Source: CBDFGT01 sp965247225 (GTDB lineage Bacteria > Pseudomonadota > Alphaproteobacteria > Rhizobiales > Rhizobiaceae). Taken from it: 64,000 nucleotides of DNA. The position numbers were made by a program, and so were the translations under genes. The DNA lies in NCBI GenBank assembly GCA_965247225.1, contig CBDFGT010000017.1:124001-188000 (forward strand). The letters run 5' to 3'. This document shows positions 10,164 to 19,383 of the stretch, one piece after another (the first letter of the stretch is position 1; every line of letters starts with the position of its first letter). The notes under the pieces were generated by a model, which did no database searches, had not been told where the DNA came from, and was given only the letters and a program-made list of their open reading frames with translations.

Positions 10164-11555
10164 TTAAACCACACGTAAAAACCCTGACATTCCGGATTTC
10201 TGGTGCTCGATAATATGGCAGTGGAAAACCCAGTCTCCGGGATTGTCAGCCACCAGCGCCAGTTCCACCGTTTCATCCGGCTGTATCAAGTAGGTATCCG
10301 TCACCAGCGGCAGGACGGCGCGTTTGGAAGAGGACCGGACACGGAAGCTCATGCCATGCAGGTGGATGGGATGGGCATGCGGAGTGCGGTTGACCATTTG
10401 CAGGAGATAGGTTTTTCCAAGCTTCAGTTCCGCCAGCGGTGCGCCCGGATCGGCGCTGTCCCCCGGCCAGGGAACCTTGTTGATGGCCCAGAAAGAGGCA
10501 CCGATAGTGCCGCAGATACTGTCCTTTGCAGCAGCTTCCGCCGTTGCGGTCAATTCAAAGGGAAGCGGGGTGGCCGCCGTCAGGTCCGGTTCCGGCAAAG
10601 GATTGACAGCCAGATGCCTGATATCGCGCAGATCGCGTTTCAGGCTCTGGCCGACAGAACGAAACTGCGCCACAACGAAAGGCGCACTGCCGCGCACATT
10701 GGAAAGTGTCACCATTGCGCCTTCGCTGTCGGGCATGCGCACCAGCAGGTCCATGCGCTGCCCGCAGCCAAGATCGTAAAGATCCAGCGGGAAGGGGGAG
10801 GCCACAGGATTGCCGTCCAGTGCCACCACAAGGCCTGCTGCCCCCTCAAGCGCCAGGGTGTAGATCCGCGTCACGTCTGTTGCTGCGATCCGCAGCCGCA
10901 CCAGCCCGCCCGCCGGAGCATCCATTACCGGCTGCTGCTGCCAGTTCGTGGTGCGCAGCGTGCCATAGGTGCCGGCCTTGGCGGAATCCCGCAGCTTGAA
11001 CTGCTCAATGAACGCACCATTGCCGTTCAGCCGGAAATCACGCAGGTTGAGGGGGAATTCAGCATCAAAAACCGGATCATCCGGGTTTTCGACAATCAGC
11101 ATGCCGGTCATCCCGCGCCCCATCTGGGTCAGCGTGTTGCAATGGGGATGGTACCAGAAAGTGCCTGCATCCGGCGGCGTAAACGTATAGTCAAAGCTGT
11201 CATTGGTATAGATATAGGGCTGGGTCATGAACGGCACACCGTCCATGGCATTGGGAACCCGCACCCCATGCCAGTGAATGGTGGTGGGCTCATCGAGATG
11301 ATTGACCAGTCTTGCTGCAAAGGGCCGACCTTTGATGGCCCGCAGCGTCGGCGGCATGCCGTCATTGCTCCAGGTCATCAGGTCTTTCGTGATCGAAGTG
11401 CCGTTCAGCATTGCTGTTGTGTTTTGCGCAACAAGATCAACGGGTGCGGGACTGGCAAAAGCTGCGCCAATGCGGCTGGCCAGGGTGATGCCGGTGCCAC
11501 AGGCAGCCATCGCAGCCGCTGATTTCAAAACTTGGCGTCGGGTGAGAAAGGGCAT
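10164..11555 (-). CDS. Tat-exported multicopper oxidase (CueO/laccase-like)
   Basis: Periplasmic copper enzyme of 463 residues. A twin-arginine leader (TRRQVLKSAAAMAA, residues 5-18) ends near AFASPAP, so it is exported folded. Three cupredoxin domains carry all four copper motifs: HWHG, FWYHPHCNT, HPIHLHG, and HCHIIEHQKSGM near the C terminus, the last supplying the type 1 Cys-His-Met set. Copper tolerance or phenol oxidation are the likely roles. There is no Met-rich insert like that of E. coli CueO, so activity on Cu(I) is uncertain. The start is supported by GGAG seven bases upstream. With the next MFS gene it interrupts the usual rnd-aspS neighbourhood. Confidence 0.92.
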   Translation of the reverse strand: MPFLTRRQVLKSAAAMAACGTGITLASRIGAAFASPAPVDLVAQNTTAMLNGTSITKDLMTWSNDGMPPTLRAIKGRPFAARLVNHLDEPTTIHWHGVRVPNAMDGVPFMTQPYIYTNDSFDYTFTPPDAGTFWYHPHCNTLTQMGRGMTGMLIVENPDDPVFDAEFPLNLRDFRLNGNGAFIEQFKLRDSAKAGTYGTLRTTNWQQQPVMDAPAGGLVRLRIAATDVTRIYTLALEGAAGLVVALDGNPVASPFPLDLYDLGCGQRMDLLVRMPDSEGAMVTLSNVRGSAPFVVAQFRSVGQSLKRDLRDIRHLAVNPLPEPDLTAATPLPFELTATAEAAAKDSICGTIGASFWAINKVPWPGDSADPGAPLAELKLGKTYLLQMVNRTPHAHPIHLHGMSFRVRSSSKRAVLPLVTDTYLIQPDETVELALVADNPGDWVFHCHIIEHQKSGMSGFLRVV

Positions 11556-11651
11556 GGCACACTCCGGGATTTTTTACGCCTGCAATGCCATAAGTGGATA
11601 GTATCAGTCAACAAATAGGATCGGTCCTGCCCGGGACAAATTGGCCCTGGC

Positions 11652-12893
11652 CTATCTGCTTTTGTCGTTTTTGGCGGCGAGCCGGTTGAAAAAGGCAGAT
11701 GTGCGCAAAAGCGCCACAAAACGACCCTTTCGGGTCTCGCCGGGAACCGGTGGCCGGATGAACATCCGGTGCACCGTATAGGCCATGAACAGGATCTGCA
11801 CGGCGGCGGTATAGATAAACAGGGCGGGCGCCCCGTAATAATCCAGCATCACCGAGGCAAACAGCGGGCCGATAATGGCACCCAGCGACCAGAAGAACAA
11901 TGTTCCGGCAGAAACCAGCGCATGTTCACCCTCTGCCGCCTTGTCATTGGCATGTGCGGAACACAGCGAATAGAGCGGCATGGCAAAGGCACCGAAACAG
12001 AAGATTCCGGCAATGTTCAGCCATGCGTTGGACCCGGCAAACAGCACCAGAAACAGGCCGGAAACACTGGAGCCAAGCGTGGCAAGCAGGATAATCAGCC
12101 GGCGGTCGAGCCTGTCGGAATAAAGCCCCAGCGGATATTGCAGCACCACACCGCCGACAATGCCCGCACTCATGAAATTGGCAATGGTGGTGACCGACAT
12201 GCCGATATCCTGGGCGTAAATCGGGCCGAGCGAGCGGAAGGAGGAATTGGTGAGACCCACCACAATGCAGCCCACTGTTGCCAGCGGGGAAATATTCCAC
12301 AGCCGCTTCACATCAAACCGCACGGCTTCCGGCGCTTCCGGGCTGGAACGGTCGGCCACGGAGATCGGCACAAGCGACAGCGTCAGCGCAATCGAGATCA
12401 CCGCAAACAGCGTGAAACCGTCAATGCCGATACCGGGGATCAGATATTGCGCAGCCGTGACCGAAAACAGGTCGACCAGACGATAGACAGACAATGTGCG
12501 GGCGCGGTTGGAATTGGTAACCTTGGCATTGATCCAGCTTTCCACGCAGGCAAACAGGCTGGCAAAGCACAGGCCGATGATCAGCCGCATGACAAACCAG
12601 AACATGGGATCAATGATCAGCGCCATGGCCAGTGACGCGGCAGAGGCCATGGCCGCCATGGCCGAAAATGTACGGATATGGCCAATGGAGCGCAGGATGC
12701 GCGTGACATAGATGCAGCCGATGGCAAAGCCGATATTGTAGCCGGTGCCGACCATGCCGATGACCGAGGCGGAAAAACCCTCGTGTGAACCGCGCAGCGA
12801 AATATAGGTTCCCTGCAACCCGTTGCCACCAATAAGAATCCCGGCGGCAATGAGAAGGGGTATCAGCGGGCGGATATTGATCATGGGAAGCAT
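11652..12893 (-). CDS. MFS transporter (YcaD-like)
   Basis: Major facilitator superfamily carrier of about 413 residues with 12 predicted helices. It has SLRGSHEGFSASVIGMVGTGYNIGF at the first loop and RLIIGLCFASLFACVESWINAKV in the fourth/fifth helices, which resembles the YcaD/CsbX-like group. The middle GLYSDRLDRR is the second MFS loop motif. Substrate unknown. The frame is open up to a TTG at 12935, but ATG 12893 or 12884 match where the first helix begins; neither has a strong ribosome site. It is read toward the multicopper oxidase, 96 bases away. Confidence 0.88.
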   Translation of the reverse strand: MLPMINIRPLIPLLIAAGILIGGNGLQGTYISLRGSHEGFSASVIGMVGTGYNIGFAIGCIYVTRILRSIGHIRTFSAMAAMASAASLAMALIIDPMFWFVMRLIIGLCFASLFACVESWINAKVTNSNRARTLSVYRLVDLFSVTAAQYLIPGIGIDGFTLFAVISIALTLSLVPISVADRSSPEAPEAVRFDVKRLWNISPLATVGCIVVGLTNSSFRSLGPIYAQDIGMSVTTIANFMSAGIVGGVVLQYPLGLYSDRLDRRLIILLATLGSSVSGLFLVLFAGSNAWLNIAGIFCFGAFAMPLYSLCSAHANDKAAEGEHALVSAGTLFFWSLGAIIGPLFASVMLDYYGAPALFIYTAAVQILFMAYTVHRMFIRPPVPGETRKGRFVALLRTSAFFNRLAAKNDKSR

Positions 12894-13172
12894 TGTCCGG
12901 CATGGGCGACGGGGAATCACAGCGGCGACTGGCAATCACAGCCTATACTGTAGGCTTCTGTGCCGCGCGAACAGGGCTAAAAGCGACCTTTGTCATAAAA
13001 ATGACATCGAAGCCGCAAACGCCGATGCGGGTGAAAGTCGATTTTGCCGCCCGCCAAAGGCAAAGACTTGACAAACCCGCCCCGTCATGCGCTTTTCCGC
13101 CCGATTTTCGTGTGTGCAGTCGGAAGCCCGGCTGACCGGAAACCTGCCCTTTGAATGAGATTTGATCCTATG

Positions 13173-15009
13173 ATGCACCGTTACCGCAGCCATACCTGCG
13201 CCGCCCTTCGCAAGAGCGATGAAGGCTCCACTGTCCGCCTGTCCGGCTGGGTTCACCGCGTACGCGATCATGGCGGCCTCCTGTTCATCGATCTGCGCGA
13301 CCATTACGGCATGACCCAGGTGGTGGCCGACCCCGATTCGCCAGCTTTTGCCATGGCGGAAAAGGTGCGCGGCGAATGGGTGATCCGCATCGACGGCGTC
13401 GTCAAGGCCCGCACCGACGAGACGATCAACAAGGCCATGCCGACCGGCGAAATCGAGCTCTATGCGCAGGAGATCGAAATCCTGTCCCAGGCGAAAGAAT
13501 TGCCGCTGCCGGTGTTCGGTGAGCCGGATTATCCCGAAGATGTGCGCCTGAAATATCGCTTCCTCGATCTGCGCCGCGAAACCCTGCACAAGAATATCGT
13601 CAAACGCTCGCAGATCATTGCCGATATGCGCCGCCGCATGAACGAGATCGGCTTTGCCGAATATTCCACACCGATCCTGACGGCTTCCTCGCCGGAAGGT
13701 GCGCGTGACTTTCTGGTGCCAAGCCGTATTCATCCCGGCACATTCTTCGCGCTGCCGCAGGCCCCGCAGCAATACAAGCAACTGTTGATGGTGGCCGGTT
13801 TCGACCGCTATTTCCAGATCGCCCCCTGTTTCCGCGATGAAGATCCGCGCGCCGACCGACTGCCCGGCGAATTCTACCAGCTTGACCTGGAAATGAGCTT
13901 CGTCACCCAGGAAGACATCTGGAACACGATGGGGCCGGTGATGACCCAGGTGTTCGAGCAATTTGCCGAAGGCAAGCCGGTGACGAAAGACTGGCCGCGC
14001 ATTCCCTATGATGTTGCCATCCGCAAATATGGCTCCGACAAGCCGGACCTGCGCAACCCGATTGAAATGCAGGCCGTGACAGACCATTTCGCCGGTTCCG
14101 GCTTCAAGGTTTTCGCCAATATGATCGCCGCAAACCCGAAGGTTGAAGTCTGGGCCATTCCGGCCAAAACCGGCGGCTCCCGCGCGTTTTGCGACCGCAT
14201 GAATGCCTGGGCACAGTCGACCGGCCAGCCGGGTCTGGGCTATATTTTCTGGCGCAAGGAAGGCGAAAAGCTGGAAGGCGCAGGCCCCTCTGGCCAAGAA
14301 CATCGGCGAGGAGCGCACGGAGGCCATCCGCACCCGGATGGGTCTGGATGATGGCGATGCCTGCTTCTTTGTTGCCGGTGATCCGGCCAAATTCTACAAG
14401 TTTGCAGGCGAGGCCCGCACCCGCGCCGGGGAAGAGCTGAACCTGGTCGACCGTGACCGGTTTGAACTCTGCTGGATTGTTGACTTCCCCTTCTACGAAT
14501 GGAGCGAGGAGGAAAAGAAACTCGATTTCGCCCACAATCCGTTCTCCATGCCGCAAGGCGGTCTGGAAGCCTTGGAAACGCAGGATCCGCTCAGCATCAA
14601 GGCATACCAGTATGATGCGGTCTGCAACGGCTTTGAAATCGCCTCCGGCTCCATCCGTAACCAGTCACCGGACCTCATGGTCAAGGCGTTTGAGCTGGTG
14701 GGCCTGTCCAAGACCGATGTGGAAGAACGCTTCGGCGGCATGTACCGCGCCTTCCAGTATGGCGCACCGCCGCATGGCGGCGCGGCCTTCGGGATCGACC
14801 GCGTGGTCATGCTGCTCGTGGGGGCGAAAAACCTGCGCGAAGTCTCGCTCTTCCCGATGAACCAGCAGGCACAGGATCTGCTGATGGGCGCACCATCGCC
14901 CGCAACGCCTACCCAGATGCGCGAACTGGCGCTGCGGGTGGTGCCAGCAGCCGAAAAAGGACTGACGTTACAGGCACCTGCTGAGAATGTGAAAAACTGC
15001 CCGGGATGA
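13173..15009 (+). CDS. aspS: Aspartyl-tRNA synthetase (one frameshift)
   Basis: Charges tRNA-Asp; rhizobial enzymes are the non-discriminating bacterial type that may also charge tRNA-Asn. Start MHRYRSHTCAALRKSD matches relatives. Visible are the OB-fold (VRLSGWVHRVRDHGG), motif 2 FRDEDPRADRLPGEFYQLD, and motif 3 GAAFGIDRVVMLL near the end. The frame breaks at the C run 14285-14288: removing one C gives AGPLAKNIGEERTEAI and the protein continues to 15009 (about 611 residues). Because the gene is essential and the rest is intact, a sequence error is the best explanation. Confidence 0.95.
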
Positions 15010-15029
15010 AAATTTCGGGCGGTTTTGCG
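14997..15029 (+). terminator. Probable aspS terminator
   Basis: A GCCCG/CGGGC stem around a short A/T-rich loop spans the aspS stop codon and is followed by GGTTTTGCG. The stem is short and the T run is only four bases, so this is a moderate call. Confidence 0.5.
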
Positions 15030-15234
15030 TTTGGGGGGGGAGTGGTGGTGACCGGACAGGGCCGGGAGCGGACCGTCCGGTATTGACGGTGGATGATGAA
15101 ATAGCTGCCTTGAGCGACTGCGATCTTTATGCCTGCTTCCGACCCCAGTATCAGCCATTCGACCTCAGGCGCGCAAATCCCGAACCGGCCGTCCGCGAAC
15201 CGAGAGATTTAGAACCCAAGCTATCGGCGCAATT

Positions 15235-16601
15235 TTAATTAGCAGGCTTAAACGCCTTCAGAGGTCTGTTTTCAATAACTTCCCATTCACCTATCTCGGC
15301 CGAGTTGAGGCTATACAACTCGCTCTGTGTTGACGAGATAAGGTCTGGTGATGGCGTCCATCCAAAGGCGTCTAGGAAACTCAGCTATCATAGAAAGAGA
15401 GATATCCTTTGGGTCGCCAAGCAATAGGTCCGATGTCCGTAGGGACCTTTCAACGGCAAGGCTTTCTGAGCTGGTGGCCATTGGCAGACATGAAATTCAG
15501 CCGCTTTGGGTCCTCCACCCATAGCCTGCGTCCACGGGTGTTGCCGAGAGAGATTTGTATTGTTGCGCCTTCTTTGTACAATCCGGCCACTCGCAGACGG
15601 TGGGTAAATTCGGTGATTTCGGTAACGCGTATACATGAAGCTTCCGACCGCAAGAACTGGTTCCTTGGGCACATTGTCTTCCTTACTAAGGTCCTCACGA
15701 AGGGCCTTGTAGTGTAGGAACTGCCCGCTTTTATACATACGCCAGAACTCGACATGGTGATACCAGTCACACCATTCTTGGGCATATTCTGCGTGGTGTT
15801 CGTACCCGCCCTGCTCATCGTTCCGTGACGCAATGTGAGGATAGTCCCAACCACGTAGCGATACGCTGGCTTTGGTTACTACCTCGCGCGCGGTCGCGAC
15901 CGTCAAGGACTCAGGGATTACTGTCGGGCGGATCACCACACGGACGAAGCCAACAGATTTTATCTTTTCCAGTAGGCTTCTCAGGCATCATAGGCCACCA
16001 AGCTCCTCATCGACAAATAGTCTGCCATTTTTGCGGCTAGAGCGGGCGGGCCAGGGGGCGCAGCAGCCTCGATGGCCTTAGCCTCCAGGCCCAAATTCTG
16101 AAAGTGCCGCATCGTCTGAATGACTGCGCGTTCGATGATATCACGCATGTCGTTTGCATTCCCGACGCGGGCACTTTTGGGGCGTCCGGTTTTGCTCCGG
16201 TAGTAAATTGTTCCGCGTTGCAACTCGTTTTGGACGCCCCCGTCTTTGCCGCAGATTACGGGCGTTCTTTCAAATGCCGCGACGGTGATTACCACAAAAT
16301 GCAGGCCTGTCGTGTCTGGGCACCTTATCGATAGAAAAGGAGACGTGTGGGTCGGCAAAAACCCCTACTCTGTCCATCATAGTGTCGGGATTGAAGCTAT
16401 CAAGTTGCTCTTGGCTCACCCCTTGGCGCATCTAAGGTCTCGTCCTCAATCCCTATCACGATGCGTCCGCCATCTTGGACGTTCGCCATAGCGAGGATGT
16501 CTTTGACAAGACCCAGGTCCCAACCCACTCGCGCCTTTGAACTCAAGGCTGTCGCTCTCCTGCGCACCCTGTAGCAGCTCCTCAAGTTCTTCAGTGGTCA
16601 C
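15235..16601 (-). pseudogene. AlbA_2/Schlafen-type ATP-binding domain protein, multiply frameshifted
   Basis: Reading leftward from GTG 16601, coding similarity continues to a TAA at 15235 but switches frame at least five times (near 16535, 16425, 16315, 15990 and 15640, perhaps also near 15460 and 15375). Pieces in order: EELLQGAQESDSLEFK, then RVGWDLGLVKDILAMANVQ, GGRIVIGIEDE, VSQEQLDSFNPDTMMDRVG, GTIYYRSKTGRPKSARVG, NANDMRDIIERAVIQTMRH, and a C-terminal region with GWDYPHIASRNDEQGG. The first half is the AlbA_2 (Schlafen) putative nucleic-acid/ATP-binding domain; the C-terminal half is not one I recognise. Sequence between breaks is well preserved, so this is either a very recent pseudogene or an error-damaged intact gene of about 450 codons. 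Confidence 0.72.
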
Positions 16602-16851
16602 GTCTAGTCAGCTCCGTAAGCAGATAGTTCAACTATTGCTCGAAAAGTCTTTCAACACAAGGGTCGTCCTTTCGGGACGGTCGTCCAAAGCGGATTGTCC
16701 GGAAATCAGCCAAGGCAGGACATTCAGCCCAAATACGCCGAGCGTCTGCTTTGGGGAAGTCTTCCGGCCCATGCGGACGTCCGTTATGAGGGCACAAAGC
16801 GGTCATTTAGCTAAAGTGTTCTCCGCAGGTGAAGCGAGCGCACGTAGAACT
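16602..16851. other. Intergenic stretch without a supported gene
   Basis: Between the AlbA-type gene start and the palindromic repeat there is no reading frame with a ribosome site or recognisable protein. The promoter of the AlbA-type gene should lie here. Nothing else can be supported. Confidence 0.5.
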
Positions 16852-17015
16852 CCCTCCCCCTTGTGGGGAGGGTTGGGGAGGGGGCTTTTTTACCATTCTA
16901 TTTTTCTGGAGCCGATCCGTTTACAAAAAGGAAAACCCCTCCCCAACACGTCGAAGCGATAATCGATTCACTGGATCGATTATTGGTTCACTTCTCCACC
17001 CCACAAGGGGGAGGG
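16852..17015. repeat. Composite palindromic repeat with 17-bp inverted ends
   Basis: Bases 16852-16868 and 16999-17015 are perfect inverted copies (17 of 17; C-rich then TTGTGGGG). Nested inside are a second pair (16872-16883 with 16936-16947, 12 of 12) and a third (16959-16967 with 16975-16983, ATAATCGAT arms). The whole 164-base unit can fold into a multi-stem structure. There is no coding capacity. It looks like a non-autonomous repeat; GC-rich palindromes with a similar core are scattered in many alphaproteobacterial genomes. Confidence 0.7.
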
Positions 17016-17216
17016 GGTACGTTCGGCATATGCCGCAACCATCCCAACATCCCCCACCAACCTTACCAAACTTTAATCCCCATCCCGTCCAAATCCGCAT
17101 TGACGGCCATAAAAATCTGTCCAGTTCCGGTGTTTTTGTGTGTGCGTTGAAACGGTGATCCCGCTCTGAAGGCGTTCAGCGCATGGGGGATCATCCTTGA
17201 CAGAACGGAGAATATC

Positions 17217-17855
17217 ATGAGCAAAATTCGTAATCTTTTCCTTGTCAGTGCGGCGGCTGTCACGCTTGCCGTTGCAGCAACCGCAGGGGCCTATGCCGCC
17301 CAAATTGTCAAATATCATGAGATGAATGTACGCGCGCCAGACGGCGCTGTGGTGCATGTGCGCTATGCTGGCGATACGCCGCCGCAGATCCGCTTTGAAA
17401 CGCCTGCGGGTGTGATCGACATTCCGGCACCGGTGGCCTTGCGCGGTACTTTCCCCACCGTGCCTCTTGCCGAGATGGAGCGGATTTCGGCTGCGCTTGA
17501 CCGGCAGGCGGCAGCTTTGTTCCACGCGGTCCATGCGCCGGATATTTTTGCCTCGCGATATGATGGGGCAGGATCTGTTGGGCCATCAGGTGCGCTGAAT
17601 GTCGATCTCGGTCCGCTTCCGCCCGGTGTGCAGGGCTATTCGCGTCTATTCGGTATCGTCCGGTGGCAAAACCTGCACGCAGCGCATGAGCTACGGCTAT
17701 AGCGGCCACGGCAAGCCGGAAGTGCAAAAAGTATCGTCCGGGGATTGCAATGCGGTGCCTCGCCCGCAGCCCGCACAGAACCTGTGCATGTCAAAGCCCC
17801 GCAGCCAGCCCCCCGGCCTGCTGCTGCCGGCAATATTATTGAAGCGGCACTTTGA
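17217..17855 (+). CDS. Secreted protein of unknown function (two frameshifts)
   Basis: Starts at ATG 17217 behind a GGAG site with a clear signal peptide (MSKIRNLFLVSAAAVTLAVA, cleavage near AYAAQ). The mature part includes PPQIRFETPAGVIDIPAP. The frame changes near 17640, after which SSGGKTCTQRMSYGYSGHGK reads on, and again near 17785, after which VKAPQPAPRPAAAGNIIEAAL ends at 17855. Two Cys in the second segment could form a disulfide in the periplasm. I do not recognise the family. The downstream hairpin at 17889 fits the 17855 stop better than the longer open frame to 17877. Confidence 0.65.
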
Positions 17856-17888
17856 AACAGCGATCAGAACGCGCTGAAAACAAAAAGA

Positions 17889-17918
17889 GGCCCGCATCTG
17901 TTGCGATGCGGGCCTTTT
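17889..17918. terminator. Rho-independent terminator between convergent genes
   Basis: A perfect 10-bp stem, GGCCCGCATC with GATGCGGGCC, around a 6-base loop is followed by TTTT on the plus strand and preceded by an A-rich run (AAAACAAAAAGA). It can serve the secreted-protein gene from the left and the opposite-strand gene ending at 17946. Confidence 0.85.
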
Positions 17919-17945
17919 ATATGCGTTATGCAAGACCCATGGATC

Positions 17946-19133
17946 TTACTGGTTGGCACGTCGACCTTCACGCCCAGCATGGCCGGAAGGGTGTTGGGGG
18001 CGCCCATGGCCGCGCCCATGATCTGCGGGAAGGGAACCGGTGCTGCAGGCTGGGCCGACACGGTCAGGGTTTTGGGAGCAGAAAAAATAGGCGTTGGAGG
18101 CTTCGACAACCTGATTTTGCAGGTCCGGCATATTGGCCTGCGCCATCATGATCGGGATCAGGCCCTGCAGGGATTTTGCCATCTGGTCGCCGGTCATGCC
18201 CTGCTGGGTGCCAAAATAGTCGAGCAAGCGCCTGGTGATGCTGGCATCATCAAAGCGGATCGTAGCCTTCTGGAACGACAATTGCTGCATCAGGCCCATC
18301 ATCGCCATGCCCTGGGCTGCGCTGGCATCCGGCTTGCTGGTATCGGCCTTCATGGTTTCCTGAAGCGCCTTGACGAAATCCTTCGTGTAACCGGAAATGG
18401 CCAGATCGACGGCCAGCTTGCCGATATCCTTGAAATCCAGCGATAATTCGCTGACTTCCAGAGCGCCGGTGTCGAGGTTCCAGTTGCCGTTGACGCAATA
18501 TTGCCGGACACCGTATTCAGGTTCAGCTTTTCAATCACTTCTTTAGACTTCGGGTCCGGATTGTCGCTCAGGTCAGCCGTCAGGCCGGTAATGGCAGTCG
18601 TAAATTCACGGCAACGGCGTCTTCCGGAAATTCCAGCGTGCTTTCAGTGGAATCAACCTTGAAGACTTCCTTGCCCTTTACGGTGACAGAAATTGGTCCT
18701 GTATGGGCCGAATCATACAGCAGGCTTCCGTCCAGACCTTGCTGCTGCCGGGTCAGACGGAATATAAAGCCCGTTGATGGCGATATCCTTGACTGTAACC
18801 TTGTCTTCCTTGTCGGTAAAATCCACATCCGGGAAGGTTACGGTTTCGACATTGTAGGTGCCGTCATCGCCTTCCTCGACACCCGCCATGGTGATATCGC
18901 CAACGGCAACGCCTTCGGCCGGACCGTTTTTCGACTTGAAGACAGCGCCGGACAAAACAATCGTATTCCCGTCAACCTTGATCTCTTTTGCCGACAGGGA
19001 TGCATCGGATTGCGCATAGGCTGCATTCAGTTTGGCAAGAACATCGGCACCGTCCAGTGCGAATGCACTGCCGGCAAATGTGAAAAATGCGGCCCCCGGC
19101 CAAAAGCAGGCGGGTCTTGGAAGCGGAGATCAT
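17946..19133 (-). CDS. Secreted/periplasmic protein of unknown function (about six frameshifts)
   Basis: Starts at ATG 19133 behind AGAGGA. After removing one G from the run near 19100 it has a signal peptide ending AAFFTFAGSAFA, then LDGADVLAKLNAAYAQSDAS. Intact segments continue across breaks near 18755, 18610, 18500, 18100 and 17960: GNTIVLSGAVFKSKNGPAEG, QQQGLDGSLLYDSAHTG, NWNLDTGALEVSELSLDFKD, GMAMMGLMQQLSFQKATIRF, and a tail like PAAPVPFPQIMGAAMGAPNT. Total about 390 residues of repeated beta-type segments, suggesting a periplasmic beta-rich protein. Function unknown. The density of breaks equals that in parC next door, which suggests sequence error. Confidence 0.6.
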
Positions 19134-19383
19134 GGTTATGTCCTCTTGGGTTGACTATTGGGTGCGGAATGGGTGCGGCAATTTTTTAGGTCTGCTCCGC
19201 TTTACGCACCCGTTATGAAAAATCTCTGACACAATCCAGCTTAACCCGGATTGTGGCTAATATAAAGTTACCCCGGAAACAGTCTTTGTAAAAGACATCC
19301 CTGTTTGCGCGAATACTGTTCATCCACAGGCCCGTGCCACATCAAATCTTGCCGCGAATCGGGATTGCCGGTAGGAAGCGCCT

